Below, piece by piece: positions 8,853 to 15,690 of a DNA stretch of 23,201 nt. Below the pieces are notes generated by a model that saw nothing but the letters and a program-made list of their open reading frames with translations, was not told the origin of the DNA and did no database searches. A program made the translations under genes and the position numbers. This DNA comes from Bacteroidales bacterium UBA3724 (GTDB lineage Bacteria; Bacteroidota; Bacteroidia; Bacteroidales; P3). Numbering within the stretch: the stretch's first letter is position 1; each line of letters opens with the position of its first letter. The stretch lies in contig DFHL01000002.1 of the NCBI GenBank assembly GCA_002371315.1, positions 17,486 to 40,686 of the forward strand, given 5' to 3'.

Positions 8853-9021
8853 TGGACAGTGACCTGAAAACGCGCTAATGTGTCATTGCGTCAGTGCGTT
8901 GGCGGCCAGCGAGGCCATATCAACGTGACAAGTGACCAGTGACACGCGACCTGCGATTTCAACTTTCAACTAATCTGCGACGAGTGATTCCAATTATCAA
9001 CTTTCAATTTTCATTTTCAAA
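8853..9021. other. Intergenic region with degenerate short repeats
   Basis: No gene is visible between the exported protein and panB. The stretch holds imperfect iterations of GTGAC(A/C)AGT around 8929-8945 and of TCAACTTTCAA / CAATTTTCATTTTCAA near 8960-9020. Such low-complexity runs are common in Bacteroidales intergenic DNA. I find no TAnnTTTG promoter and no convincing terminator here, so the panB promoter is unidentified. Confidence 0.6.
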
Positions 9022-9840
9022 ATGGGCTATTTACAGACCGATGTGACCAAAGTCACAACACGTGTATTACAGAATATGAAGCTGCACGGCGAGAAAATCG
9101 CTATGCTTACGGCCTACGACTTCTCGATGGCGCAGCTCCTCGACCGCACAAAAATCGATGTCGTACTGGTCGGCGACAGCGCTGCCAACGTTATGGAAGG
9201 CTACAAAACCACGCTCCCCATCACGCTCGACGAAATGATTGTCTACGCCTCGTCGGTGACGCGCGCCATCAATCGCGCGTTCGTCGTCGTGGATATGCCC
9301 TTCGGAACCTATCAGGGCAACTCCAAGCAGGCTCTTGCCTCGGCCATACGCATTATGAAGGAGACCGGCGCCGATGCCGTCAAGCTTGAAGGTGGCGAAG
9401 AGGTGCTTGAATCCATCCAGCGCATCCTGAGCGCAGGCATACCCGTAATGGGCCACCTTGGACTTACGCCGCAGAGCATCAATAAGTTCGGTACCTATGC
9501 CGTCCGTGCTACCGAAGAAGACGAGGCCAACCGCGTCATAAAGGATGCGCACATCCTCGAAAATGCCGGATGCTTCGCAATGGTGCTCGAAAAGGTGCCT
9601 GCCTCGCTTGCCGCGCAAATTGCCAGCGAGGTGAAAATCCCCGTCATCGGTATCGGTGCCGGCAACGGTGTCGACGGGCAAGTGCTTGTCCTTCAGGATA
9701 TGCTGGGCATCACACAGCAGTTCAAGCCCCGCTACCTGCGCCTCTATGGCCACATCGGCGAGGAAATCTCCAATGCTGTACAGCAGTACATCTCGGATGT
9801 CAAGTCGGTAAGTTTCCCCAACGACAAAGAACAGTATTGA
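9022..9840 (+). CDS. panB: 3-methyl-2-oxobutanoate hydroxymethyltransferase
   Basis: Ketopantoate hydroxymethyltransferase, the first committed enzyme of pantothenate and hence CoA synthesis. It transfers a hydroxymethyl group from methylene-tetrahydrofolate to alpha-ketoisovalerate in the cytoplasm. The 272-aa length is normal. Conserved metal and substrate positions are visible: Asp52 in VGDSA, Asp91 in VVDMPFG, Lys121-Leu-Glu123 in KLEGG, and the catalytic-base Glu190 in LEKVPASLA. MGHLGLTPQS and IGIGAG are also conserved. The start ATG at 9022 gives a normal N-terminus preceding MLTAYDFSMAQL. No other pantothenate gene is in the window. It stands alone between the guaB run and a convergent DUF6266 gene only 20 nt away. 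Confidence 0.97.
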   Translation: MGYLQTDVTKVTTRVLQNMKLHGEKIAMLTAYDFSMAQLLDRTKIDVVLVGDSAANVMEGYKTTLPITLDEMIVYASSVTRAINRAFVVVDMPFGTYQGNSKQALASAIRIMKETGADAVKLEGGEEVLESIQRILSAGIPVMGHLGLTPQSINKFGTYAVRATEEDEANRVIKDAHILENAGCFAMVLEKVPASLAAQIASEVKIPVIGIGAGNGVDGQVLVLQDMLGITQQFKPRYLRLYGHIGEEISNAVQQYISDVKSVSFPNDKEQY

Positions 9841-9860
9841 TCCGGCATTTGCCGAGCGCT

Positions 9861-10760
9861 TTAGCCGCCTGACGTACAGGCGGTAGCGACGCTATTGTAG
9901 GGTGATGCCGCACTCGGCGGTGTCATTTCGGCGGCTATTGCTTGTGCCGCAGAGGCCCCTGTTTGGTACGCCGTAGCTTCGCCTGCGCGATTCGCCGTAA
10001 CAGGCTCGTTGTTTTGCTGGTCAGCTGCCTGTGTATCAGGCTCTTCGCTGCCCAATATGCCGCCGCCAAGGTATTGGCTCTGCGAGGCACGTCCCTTGCC
10101 GTCGACGACGAAGCCCCACAGGTGTACCTCGCGACCTGCCCAGTAGGGGTTGAGGCTCATTGTCAGTCGGTTGCTGCGACGGTAGACCGGCGCGGAGATG
10201 TCGAAATCGCCCAGCTCGGGGCAGTAGGCAACGAGGTAAACCAAGTCCTCCCATTTCACTGCGCGATGCAGCGGATTCTTCTCGAAATCAACGCTCAGCG
10301 TCGTCTCGTCCAGCATCTGCGGCTCGTAGAAGGCCACAGGTGCCACTGGTCCGTCGGCCAGCAGAAGGTTCTCATAATCAACTATCAACTCGCCCTGACT
10401 CGTCGTTTCTTCGCCTGCGAGACCCGTCGAATCCGCCTCATCGTTTCGCAGGCGAGGCGACTGCGTACCGGCCGCGAGCGCGAAGCAGCGCTTGTTGACG
10501 CGCATAAAGTAGTTGCTTTCAGTCATCTGCGCGTCGAGGCTGACGGCGTTCATACCTTTTTTCAGCACCTGCCGTGCCTTTGCCGCAAACCGCACAACGG
10601 CCTTGAAAAGAGCGCGTTGCTGCAGCTGCTCGGGGGTGCGCGCGTCGCGATAGTGCGACGGCATTGTGCGCACGCACATCCGTCCGCGCCAGCGGTAGCC
10701 AATCAAGTTGCCCAGGCGGCCGCTAAATCCGGCCATAAAACCAAAATCCGTTTTTCCCAT
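9861..10760 (-). CDS. DUF6266-family protein with low-complexity tail
   Basis: 299 aa; function unknown. The N-terminus (about residues 1-70: GFMAGFSGRLGNLIGYRWRG, then a PEQLQQRALF helix) matches what I know of DUF6266, a Bacteroidetes family. The middle looks beta-rich (LAWEDLVYLVAY-like strands, Trp and Tyr). From about residue 234 the chain becomes a low-complexity tail rich in Ala, Gln, Thr and Pro with no predicted fold, ending ACTSGG. No signal peptide is visible. The gene is convergent with panB and its 3' end overlaps a perfect 7-bp hairpin; an internal 10-bp inverted repeat encodes residues ~102-117. It borders a repeat-rich region. Tail and internal insert may be small repeats captured into the reading frame. 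I found no TAnnTTTG promoter upstream. Confidence 0.8.
   Translation of the reverse strand: MGKTDFGFMAGFSGRLGNLIGYRWRGRMCVRTMPSHYRDARTPEQLQQRALFKAVVRFAAKARQVLKKGMNAVSLDAQMTESNYFMRVNKRCFALAAGTQSPRLRNDEADSTGLAGEETTSQGELIVDYENLLLADGPVAPVAFYEPQMLDETTLSVDFEKNPLHRAVKWEDLVYLVAYCPELGDFDISAPVYRRSNRLTMSLNPYWAGREVHLWGFVVDGKGRASQSQYLGGGILGSEEPDTQAADQQNNEPVTANRAGEATAYQTGASAAQAIAAEMTPPSAASPYNSVATACTSGG
9865..9883. repeat. Hairpin CCGCCTG-ACGTA-CAGGCGG
   Basis: Perfect 7-bp stem with a 5-nt loop between the convergent panB and DUF6266 genes, overlapping the last codons of the latter. The same CCGCCTG/CAGGCGG arms form the core of the terminator at 11591-11620. It may help end transcription from either side, but no T tract follows on either strand. 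Confidence 0.6.
10411..10455. repeat. 10-bp inverted repeat inside the DUF6266 gene
   Basis: TCGCCTGCGA at 10411-10420 is the exact reverse complement of TCGCAGGCGA at 10446-10455, with 25 nt between. It lies inside coding sequence (about residues 102-117). TTCGCCTGCG recurs at 9979-9988 in the low-complexity tail of the same gene. Confidence 0.65.
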
Positions 10761-10803
10761 AGTACGTTTTGTTTAAAGATTGTTAATTAATAGGTTAAGG
10801 GTC

Positions 10804-10819
10804 CGAAAGCGGGCTTTCG
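10804..10819. repeat. Small hairpin upstream of the DUF6266 gene
   Basis: CGAAAG-CGGG-CTTTCG is a perfect 6-bp stem with a 4-nt loop, 44 nt upstream of the minus-strand ATG at 10760. It might sit in the 5' leader of that gene; no function can be assigned. Confidence 0.45.
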
Positions 10820-10860
10820 CCACACTTTCTGCCATCCATAACGCAGCAAAAACCCTATTA

Positions 10861-10930
10861 TTGCCCACTGGCGAAAATTTTCTTAAAAGTTTGGGTGAGG
10901 TTACAGTGAACTTTGGTAGGTGATTGGTGC
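10861..10930 (-). repeat. Diverged interspersed repeat, copy 1
   Basis: Read on the minus strand this stretch contains ACCAATCACCTACCAAAGTT, then CAC, then CACCCAAA and CGCCAGTGG. The same blocks occur in the same order on the plus strand at 19917-19985 (ACCAAATACCTACCAAAGTT, CAC, CCAAAG, CCCCAGTGG). The core ACCTACCAAAGTTCAC is identical over 16 nt (10921-10906 and 19927-19942). No gene is visible in either copy. Confidence 0.6.
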
Positions 10931-10993
10931 TGGGAAACAGCTGGTTACAATGGTGGATTTTTGTGGTTTGGGTGGGGTTTTGAGGGTGGTTTT

Positions 10994-11221
10994 GTCTCCC
11001 GCTCGCAAGCGAGCGAAATCTTTTAAATCTTGGAAATCATTTTTTCCAGCAGTACGGGCAAATCTTGGAAATCCGAAAAAATCTTGGAAATGTGTTTCCC
11101 GACTGCGTCGGGAAATGAAAAATAATTCGCTTAATTCGCGTTTTGCTTGCAAAACAAAATTATAAACATCGAAAGATTAATTCGTTAAATTCGATTAATT
11201 CGCAGTTAAAATGTAATTATA
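10994..11221. repeat. Tandem repeat unit, copy A (~228 bp, period 242 bp)
   Basis: First copy of a direct repeat whose second copy starts 242 bp later at 11236. By eye the two differ at about a dozen positions, with no indel. Each unit contains three perfect hairpins: CGCTCGC-AA-GCGAGCG (11000-11015), TTTCCCGAC-TGC-GTCGGGAAA (11095-11115) and GTTTTGC-TT-GCAAAAC (11140-11155). It also has iterations of AATCTTGGAAAT and of TTAATTCG. Open frames on both strands (FQDFQDF-like, NSLNS-like) come from these iterations and are not convincing genes. Confidence 0.92.
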
Positions 11222-11235
11222 GGAATAATGGTTGT

Positions 11236-11463
11236 GTCTCCCGCTCGCAAGCGAGCGAAATCTTGGAAATCTTGGAAATCATTTTTTCCAGCAGTACGGG
11301 CAAATCTTGGAAATCCGAAAAAATCTTGGAAATATTTTTCCCGACTGCGTCGGGAAATGATATAAAATTCGCTTAATTCGCATTTTGCTTGCAAAACATA
11401 ATTATAAACATCGAAAGATTAATTCGTTAAATTCGATTAATTCGCAGTTGAAATATAATTATA
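11236..11463. repeat. Tandem repeat unit, copy B
   Basis: Second copy of the 228-bp unit, separated from copy A by 14 nt (the period is 242 bp). All three hairpins are intact, at 11242-11257, 11337-11357 and 11382-11397 approximately; in the third, one outer base pair changes from G-C to A-C. Hairpin arms are conserved while several linker positions differ. Confidence 0.92.
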
Positions 11464-11465
11464 AG

Positions 11466-11488
11466 ATTTTTCCCGACTGCGTCGGGAA
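11466..11488. repeat. Partial third repeat unit (middle hairpin only)
   Basis: TTCCCGAC-TGC-GTCGGGAA appears a third time directly after copy B with its T-rich 5' flank, but without the rest of the unit. It suggests a truncated third copy or an independent insertion of the hairpin module. Confidence 0.75.
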
Positions 11489-11584
11489 TGACGACGGGGA
11501 CTGTGTTTCCGGGAGGTGGTGTGTCGCACTGCTGGGAGATTTGTCATAGCGTTAATGCGCAATTCCTCGCGCCGGTGGGTATAG
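11489..11584. other. Gene-free stretch after the repeats
   Basis: Between the partial repeat and the terminator of the OmpA-like gene I see no gene, promoter or structured element. Together with 10761-11488 it completes an approximately 0.9-kb gene-free region. Confidence 0.5.
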
Positions 11585-11620
11585 ATAAAAAATGTTCCGC
11601 CTGATGGCAGGCGGAACATT
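11584..11620 (-). terminator. Intrinsic terminator of the OmpA-like gene
   Basis: On the minus strand a perfect 13-bp stem (AATGTTCCGCCTG / CAGGCGGAACATT, loop CCAT) is followed directly by a T run ending TTTTATC. It lies 34 nt after the stop codon of the gene ending at 11654. This is a textbook rho-independent terminator in that direction; on the plus strand no T tract follows. Confidence 0.93.
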
Positions 11621-11653
11621 GCTGTGCGGCAGGTTGTTATGGCTGCTGTACGG

Positions 11654-12994
11654 TTATTTGCTTAGTCCGGTGATTATCAGTTCGATTTTGGTGTCGCGGA
11701 AGGCTTGGTGCTTGTTGAGGGCTGCTGCTGCGGCGCGTTTGATTTCGTTCTGGGTCATACCTGCAATGGTTATCTGTTCGGGGTTCATACCGTGTGCGAC
11801 GAAGAATTCCTTGACGCTTTGGGCGCGTGCGATGGATAGCTTCTGGTCGGCTTCGATGTCGACGGCATACGACTGCACGTAGCCTTTGATCTGGAATGTG
11901 ATGTCGGGGTGGCCTTTGAACATCTGCATATAGTTGAGCAGCGACGTGTCGGATTCGGGCAGCAGGTTGGCGTCGTCGTCAAAATAGATGTCGGCGATGG
12001 CGAAGGTGGTGCCTTTCTCGGTGCGGTTGAGGTTGAATCGCATCAGTGTGTCGTCCTTGAAGATGTTGGAATTGAACTCTTTGAAGATTGAGAAGTAGCC
12101 GTTTTTCTTGGCGTAGAGGGAGTAGCTGAATCCGGGCACGAACTTGATTTTGCCGCCTCTGAAGGAGGGGTTTTTGACGATGGGTCGGTTGTCGGTGTTT
12201 TTTTCGAGGATGAGCAGGTCGACGTCGACGTTCTTTTTGAGCGTCGGGTCGTAGAAGACGACGAGGGGCTCGAACGATTCGACCTGTATCGATGCCTTGA
12301 TGGTGTGTCCTTCGCCTTTGGCGCTTTTGTTGTCGAGGACGATGTAGTAGGTTTCGCCTTTGCGGACTGGCAGCGAGCGCAGGAATTCCTCATTGTCGCC
12401 GGGTGCGAGGAAGAGGCGCTTGCCGTCGGCGCGCATACCCATTGTGGCGGTGGTCATACGGCGGCTGCGCGGCTTGGCGGCCACTTGTCCTTTTGAGTTT
12501 TTGGGCGTTGCCGCGGCGATGCCGGTGGTGTCTTTGGTGGTGAGGCTTGCGGCAAGGGGTTTGATTTTGTTCTGTATCAGGTGGTTGCTGAAGTAAACGT
12601 CGGTGTACTTGTAAACCACGAAGTCGTAGTCGTCCCATTCGTTGTTGGGGGTGATGTTGATTTCGAGGTTGCCGGAGTAGGGGGCTGTGAACTTGTACCA
12701 GGTCGAGTTGTGCTCGAATTCGAAGACGTTGGGGTTGCTTTTGTCGCGCATAATTTCCTGGATGCGTCCTGCGCCCTGCGGTGCCGAGGTGGGGCCGAAG
12801 GGCACGTCGGGCTGCAGCTCGATGGCAAAGAGGCAGTCGTTGCTGTTGGCTGGCAGTGCGACGGTGGGTATTTCTTTTGCGGCGGGTTTGTTGTTTTTGC
12901 CTTTTGTGTTTTTGCCTTTGTTTTGGCCCTGTACGTTCCCGGCACTGAAAATCAGTGCTATGGCGAGGAGCGACAATGCTATGTGTGATTTCAT
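11654..12994 (-). CDS. OmpA-like envelope protein with N-terminal beta-sandwich
   Basis: 446 aa, exported (signal peptide MKSHIALSLL..., cut after VQG before Q). A basic Lys/Asn-rich linker (KGKNTKGKNNK) follows. Residues ~50-135 resemble a Bacteroidetes beta-sandwich domain (NDCLFAIEL...STWYKFTAPYSGNLEI...WDDYDFVVYKY), then a middle region, then an OmpA C-terminal domain from ~330. That domain keeps the overall pattern (IYFDDDANLLPES, LSIARAQSVKEFF, HGMNPEQI), but the usual GHxD is GYVQ, so the Asp that binds peptidoglycan diaminopimelate seems missing, although the downstream Arg is present. The terminal NRRVE motif is also replaced (DTKIEL). It is monocistronic with its own promoter and terminator. 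An envelope role is likely; peptidoglycan binding is doubtful. Confidence 0.88.
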   Translation of the reverse strand: MKSHIALSLLAIALIFSAGNVQGQNKGKNTKGKNNKPAAKEIPTVALPANSNDCLFAIELQPDVPFGPTSAPQGAGRIQEIMRDKSNPNVFEFEHNSTWYKFTAPYSGNLEINITPNNEWDDYDFVVYKYTDVYFSNHLIQNKIKPLAASLTTKDTTGIAAATPKNSKGQVAAKPRSRRMTTATMGMRADGKRLFLAPGDNEEFLRSLPVRKGETYYIVLDNKSAKGEGHTIKASIQVESFEPLVVFYDPTLKKNVDVDLLILEKNTDNRPIVKNPSFRGGKIKFVPGFSYSLYAKKNGYFSIFKEFNSNIFKDDTLMRFNLNRTEKGTTFAIADIYFDDDANLLPESDTSLLNYMQMFKGHPDITFQIKGYVQSYAVDIEADQKLSIARAQSVKEFFVAHGMNPEQITIAGMTQNEIKRAAAAALNKHQAFRDTKIELIITGLSK

Positions 12995-13025
12995 ATTGAT
13001 GCTTTTATTATGGTATATTCCTTTG

Positions 13026-13033
13026 CAAAAGTA
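13026..13033 (-). promoter_or_regulatory. Bacteroidetes -7 element for the OmpA-like gene
   Basis: On the minus strand TACTTTTG fits TAnnTTTG and is followed by CA. It lies 31 nt upstream of the ATG at 12994. I see no TTTG at the expected spacing upstream, so the call rests on the -7 element and position. Confidence 0.65.
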
Positions 13034-13224
13034 GCAATTTTTTTGGAAATGAGTGTGTTTGGGCTGATAAATTTATGTGGTTTTTCTGTAGTGCGTTGAA
13101 TATCAGTTTGTGCAGTTTGCATTTTAATGTGTGTCGGGCTGTGCCGTTTTGTGTCAGTGGATGCCGGAAATGTTCTTTTTTTGCCATTTTTAATTTTTTT
13201 CTCGTGGGTATTGTTTTTTTTTCG

Positions 13225-13232
13225 TAACTTTG
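13225..13232 (+). promoter_or_regulatory. Bacteroidetes -7 element upstream of trxA
   Basis: TAACTTTG followed by CA matches the -7 consensus TAnnTTTG, 39 nt before the trxA ATG. A T-rich run precedes it, but no clear TTTG -33 element is present. Confidence 0.7.
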
Positions 13233-13271
13233 CAGGAAAATAATCATTCAATACATAATATTTAATACACT

Positions 13272-13586
13272 ATGGTAGTAGAAGTTAATGATCAAAATTT
13301 TGCTGAAGTCAAGTCGTCAAACCTTCCTGTACTGCTCGACATCGGCGCAACTTGGTGCGGACCCTGCAAGGCTTTGGCACCGGTGATTGAAGAGATAGCC
13401 AACGAATATGAGGGCAAGGCCCTTGTGTGCAAGGTGGATGTCGACGACGCCCCCGGCATTGCGTCGGAGTTCCGTGTGCGCAATGTGCCTACCGTGCTGT
13501 TCATCAAGAACGGCGCCGCCGTTGACAAGTCGGTGGGTCTTGTTGCCAAGGCTACGCTGACCGACAAACTGAATGCGCTGCTTTAA
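13272..13586 (+). CDS. trxA: Thioredoxin
   Basis: Small cytoplasmic dithiol-disulfide oxidoreductase of 104 aa, the standard thioredoxin length, with no signal peptide. The active site is WCGPC with Cys29 and Cys32, and the cis-proline loop is NVPT with Pro73. It reduces disulfides in ribonucleotide reductase, peroxiredoxins and other partners, itself recharged by thioredoxin reductase (not in this window). It has its own -7 promoter element and is followed by a long-stem inverted repeat before the DUF58 gene, so it may be mostly monocistronic. The residue before the active site is Thr rather than the commoner Glu/Ala, which is unremarkable. Confidence 0.97.
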   Translation: MVVEVNDQNFAEVKSSNLPVLLDIGATWCGPCKALAPVIEEIANEYEGKALVCKVDVDDAPGIASEFRVRNVPTVLFIKNGAAVDKSVGLVAKATLTDKLNALL

Positions 13587-13606
13587 GCAGTGGTGAGGCA
13601 GGAGCG

Positions 13607-13657
13607 GAAAACCGTCATTGTGCTGCGCCCAGGGGTGCCGCGAGGGTGACGGTTTTC
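13607..13657. terminator. Possible terminator hairpin after trxA
   Basis: GAAAACCGTCA (13607-13617) is the exact reverse complement of TGACGGTTTTC (13647-13657), an 11-bp stem with a 29-nt loop. It begins 20 nt after the trxA stop codon. No T tract follows, so termination is possible but not shown; read-through into the DUF58 gene is also possible. Confidence 0.5.
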
Positions 13658-13685
13658 GACTTCTGGCTTTAATGCTCTTTCGCGC

Positions 13686-14612
13686 GTGTTTGCTGAAATA
13701 GAGAAATATAAGTCGTTAGATTTCTTTGCCAGGCAGGTTGTCGAGGGTTTTATAACCGGCCTTCACAAGAGCCCGTTCCACGGTTTTTCGGTCGAGTTTG
13801 CGGAGCATCGCCTTTACAACAGCGGCGAATCGACGAAGAATATCGACTGGAAGCTTTACGGGCGCACGGACAAGCTGTTTGTCAAGCGTTTCGAGGAGGA
13901 GACCAATCTTCGGTGCCAGGTGCTGATAGACCAGTCGTCGTCGATGTATTTCCCCATCGAGCGGCACGGCCAGTTCCAGTCGCCTAACAAGCTGACCTTT
14001 TCGGTCTATGCCTCGGCGCTGATAATGGAGCTGCTGATGCGCCAGAGGGACGCCTTCGGGCTGACGCTGTTTTCGGACAAGATAGACCTGCAGACCGAGG
14101 TGCGCTCGAACGTGATGCACCAGCGGTATGTCTATTCCATTATGGAACAGCTGCTTCAGCCTGTCAAGGGCGAGAGCCTGCAGCAACGGGGCACGTCGAT
14201 AGCCGGGGCGATACACCTTATGGCCGAGAAGATGCACCGCCGCTCGCTGGTGGTCATATTCACCGACGCCTTTGTGCGGCCCGACGAGCGCGAGCCGCTG
14301 TTCGATGCCTTGCGCCATTTGCGCCACTGCAAGCACGAGGTGCTGCTTTTCCACACCTACGACCGCGACAAGGAGCTGGAACTCAACTATGGCAACAAGC
14401 CGTACTGGTTCATAGATATGGAGACCGGCAAGCGCGTCAAGGCTTTCCCGAGCGAGATTGCCGCCAGCTACAGTGCCACGATGCGGCAGCAGACCGAAGA
14501 GGTAAGACGCCACGCGATGCAGTATCGCATTGATTATGTGCCTGTCGACATCAATCAGGGCTTCGACCAGGTGATGCAGCCTTACATCCTGAAGCGGTCG
14601 AGGCACTTTTAG
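13686..14612 (+). CDS. DUF58 / vWA-like protein
   Basis: 308-aa cytoplasmic protein without signal peptide. The N-terminal part (VVEGFITGLHKSPFHG, FAEHRLY, GESTKNIDWKLYGRTD, FVKRFEEE) is the conserved DUF58 signature in its Bacteroidetes form. It is followed by a vWA-like fold with a MIDAS DxSxS motif (Asp82, Ser84, Ser86) and a later VIFTDAF segment. DUF58 proteins usually pair with MoxR ATPases; the only MoxR here is about 6.1 kb upstream. The start is GTG at 13686: the frame has a stop at 13647 and no in-frame ATG before the conserved N-terminus. Next comes a lipoprotein gene 93 nt downstream. The biochemical role is unknown; metal-dependent protein interaction is inferred. Confidence 0.93.
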   Translation: MFAEIEKYKSLDFFARQVVEGFITGLHKSPFHGFSVEFAEHRLYNSGESTKNIDWKLYGRTDKLFVKRFEEETNLRCQVLIDQSSSMYFPIERHGQFQSPNKLTFSVYASALIMELLMRQRDAFGLTLFSDKIDLQTEVRSNVMHQRYVYSIMEQLLQPVKGESLQQRGTSIAGAIHLMAEKMHRRSLVVIFTDAFVRPDEREPLFDALRHLRHCKHEVLLFHTYDRDKELELNYGNKPYWFIDMETGKRVKAFPSEIAASYSATMRQQTEEVRRHAMQYRIDYVPVDINQGFDQVMQPYILKRSRHF

Positions 14613-14692
14613 CCGCTTTCCTCGCCGTCAGGCAACGGTAGGCGTGCTGCGCGTCAATGCGGACAGGGTTTCCCCATCTGGAATGAAAAAAT

Positions 14693-14697
14693 AGGAG
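14693..14697 (+). promoter_or_regulatory. Shine-Dalgarno sequence AGGAG
   Basis: AGGAG lies 8 nt before the ATG at 14706. A good Shine-Dalgarno is unusual in this window, where starts generally lack one, and it supports that start. Confidence 0.7.
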
Positions 14698-14705
14698 AAT
14701 AACCA

Positions 14706-15650
14706 ATGAACAAACTGAATGTTAAACTATTGTTGCTGACGGCCTTCGCCGTGCTGGCAGTATCGTGCGGCAAGAAAGATGGTGTTATCGATAGAGGTAA
14801 CAGGATTGACGGTGTCGTCGCCATAGAGAGTGGCTATATGAACAACCAGCTGTATTACAGCACTGGCGACTTTGTCGAGGAGGACTGGCATTGGGACGGC
14901 AAAATGATGTATCGCATTGACTATCGCGGCGACCATCCTTACTCGGAGAACTTTTTCTATGACGGGCGTCGCCTTGAGCGCACTACTGTGCCGGCCTATG
15001 GCATCAGGTCGGAGTTCTTTTATGACGGACGCCAGCTGGAACATATAGATTTCTTCCGCAATGACTCGAATTATATGACGGTCCGTTTTACGCACGACGA
15101 CGGGCAGCTGTCGGAAATTGTTGTGGATTATTTTAGCAATGAGGTCGACACGTCGGCGGTGGCCGTAGCGATGCACAGCAACCCGCTTGCTGCCTTGCTG
15201 GGTGCCGAACTGGCATCGAAGCTGGAAGCCCAAAGCATAGAGCGTTTCTGCGCAAGCAACGGGAAAGGGGTCAGGACGCGGCAGACGCGCTACGAGCTGA
15301 CCTGGACCGAGAACAATGTCACCGCCATAAAGTGCACCGATGCCGACGGAGTGCGCAAAATCGCACTCACTTACGACGATAAGCGGAACCCGTACAACCA
15401 GTTGTTTGGCTATCGCGAGTTGTCCGACCCGATGTTCGGCTTCGAAATGCTGTCCGAAAACAATATTACAAGTATCCGTATGCCATACAGATTCAGTGCA
15501 AATCAGCTGTTTAGCTATAGCTATGAATATGACGGCAGCATCCCGACCAAGCGCACGCTGACCTATTCGTACCCCGTTGTCAACGGTCAGAATTTCGATA
15601 GTGCTATGTATAAATACGTGAAGGTCGAGACGTTCAAATATGTTGAATAG
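14706..15650 (+). CDS. Putative lipoprotein with YDG-type repeats
   Basis: 314 aa; no family recognised with certainty. The N-terminus is a lipoprotein signal (MNKLNVKLLLL...LAVSC, lipid-modified Cys21), so it is probably membrane-anchored, facing the periplasm or cell surface. The mature part carries imperfect ~20-residue beta-strand repeats with YDG/WDGxxxxRI-like cores: DWHWDGKMMYRIDY, NFFYDGRRLERT, EFFYDGRQLEHIDF, RFTHDDGQLSEIV. Such repeats occur in Bacteroidetes cell-surface lipoproteins and resemble YD-repeat proteins. The start is supported by an AGGAG 8 nt upstream. It is the first of four closely spaced genes leading to priA (gaps 40, 19 and 9 nt). No substrate or enzyme motif is visible. 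Confidence 0.85.
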   Translation: MNKLNVKLLLLTAFAVLAVSCGKKDGVIDRGNRIDGVVAIESGYMNNQLYYSTGDFVEEDWHWDGKMMYRIDYRGDHPYSENFFYDGRRLERTTVPAYGIRSEFFYDGRQLEHIDFFRNDSNYMTVRFTHDDGQLSEIVVDYFSNEVDTSAVAVAMHSNPLAALLGAELASKLEAQSIERFCASNGKGVRTRQTRYELTWTENNVTAIKCTDADGVRKIALTYDDKRNPYNQLFGYRELSDPMFGFEMLSENNITSIRMPYRFSANQLFSYSYEYDGSIPTKRTLTYSYPVVNGQNFDSAMYKYVKVETFKYVE

Positions 15651-15690
15651 AGAATTGTAACTGTAACTATATCTTAAACTTGCGCATACT

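Noticed and set aside
8853..9021. Riboswitch or leader upstream of panB
   Set aside because: The stretch is low-complexity repeats without a recognisable aptamer, terminator hairpin or promoter.
10901..11394. Four small open frames of 62-83 codons on both strands in the tandem repeat
   Set aside because: They are translations of the repeat unit itself (duplicated and low-complexity), occur on both strands, and lack start signals or domains.
10994..11463. CRISPR array
   Set aside because: Only two units of 228 bp, with no short repeat-spacer alternation and no cas genes.
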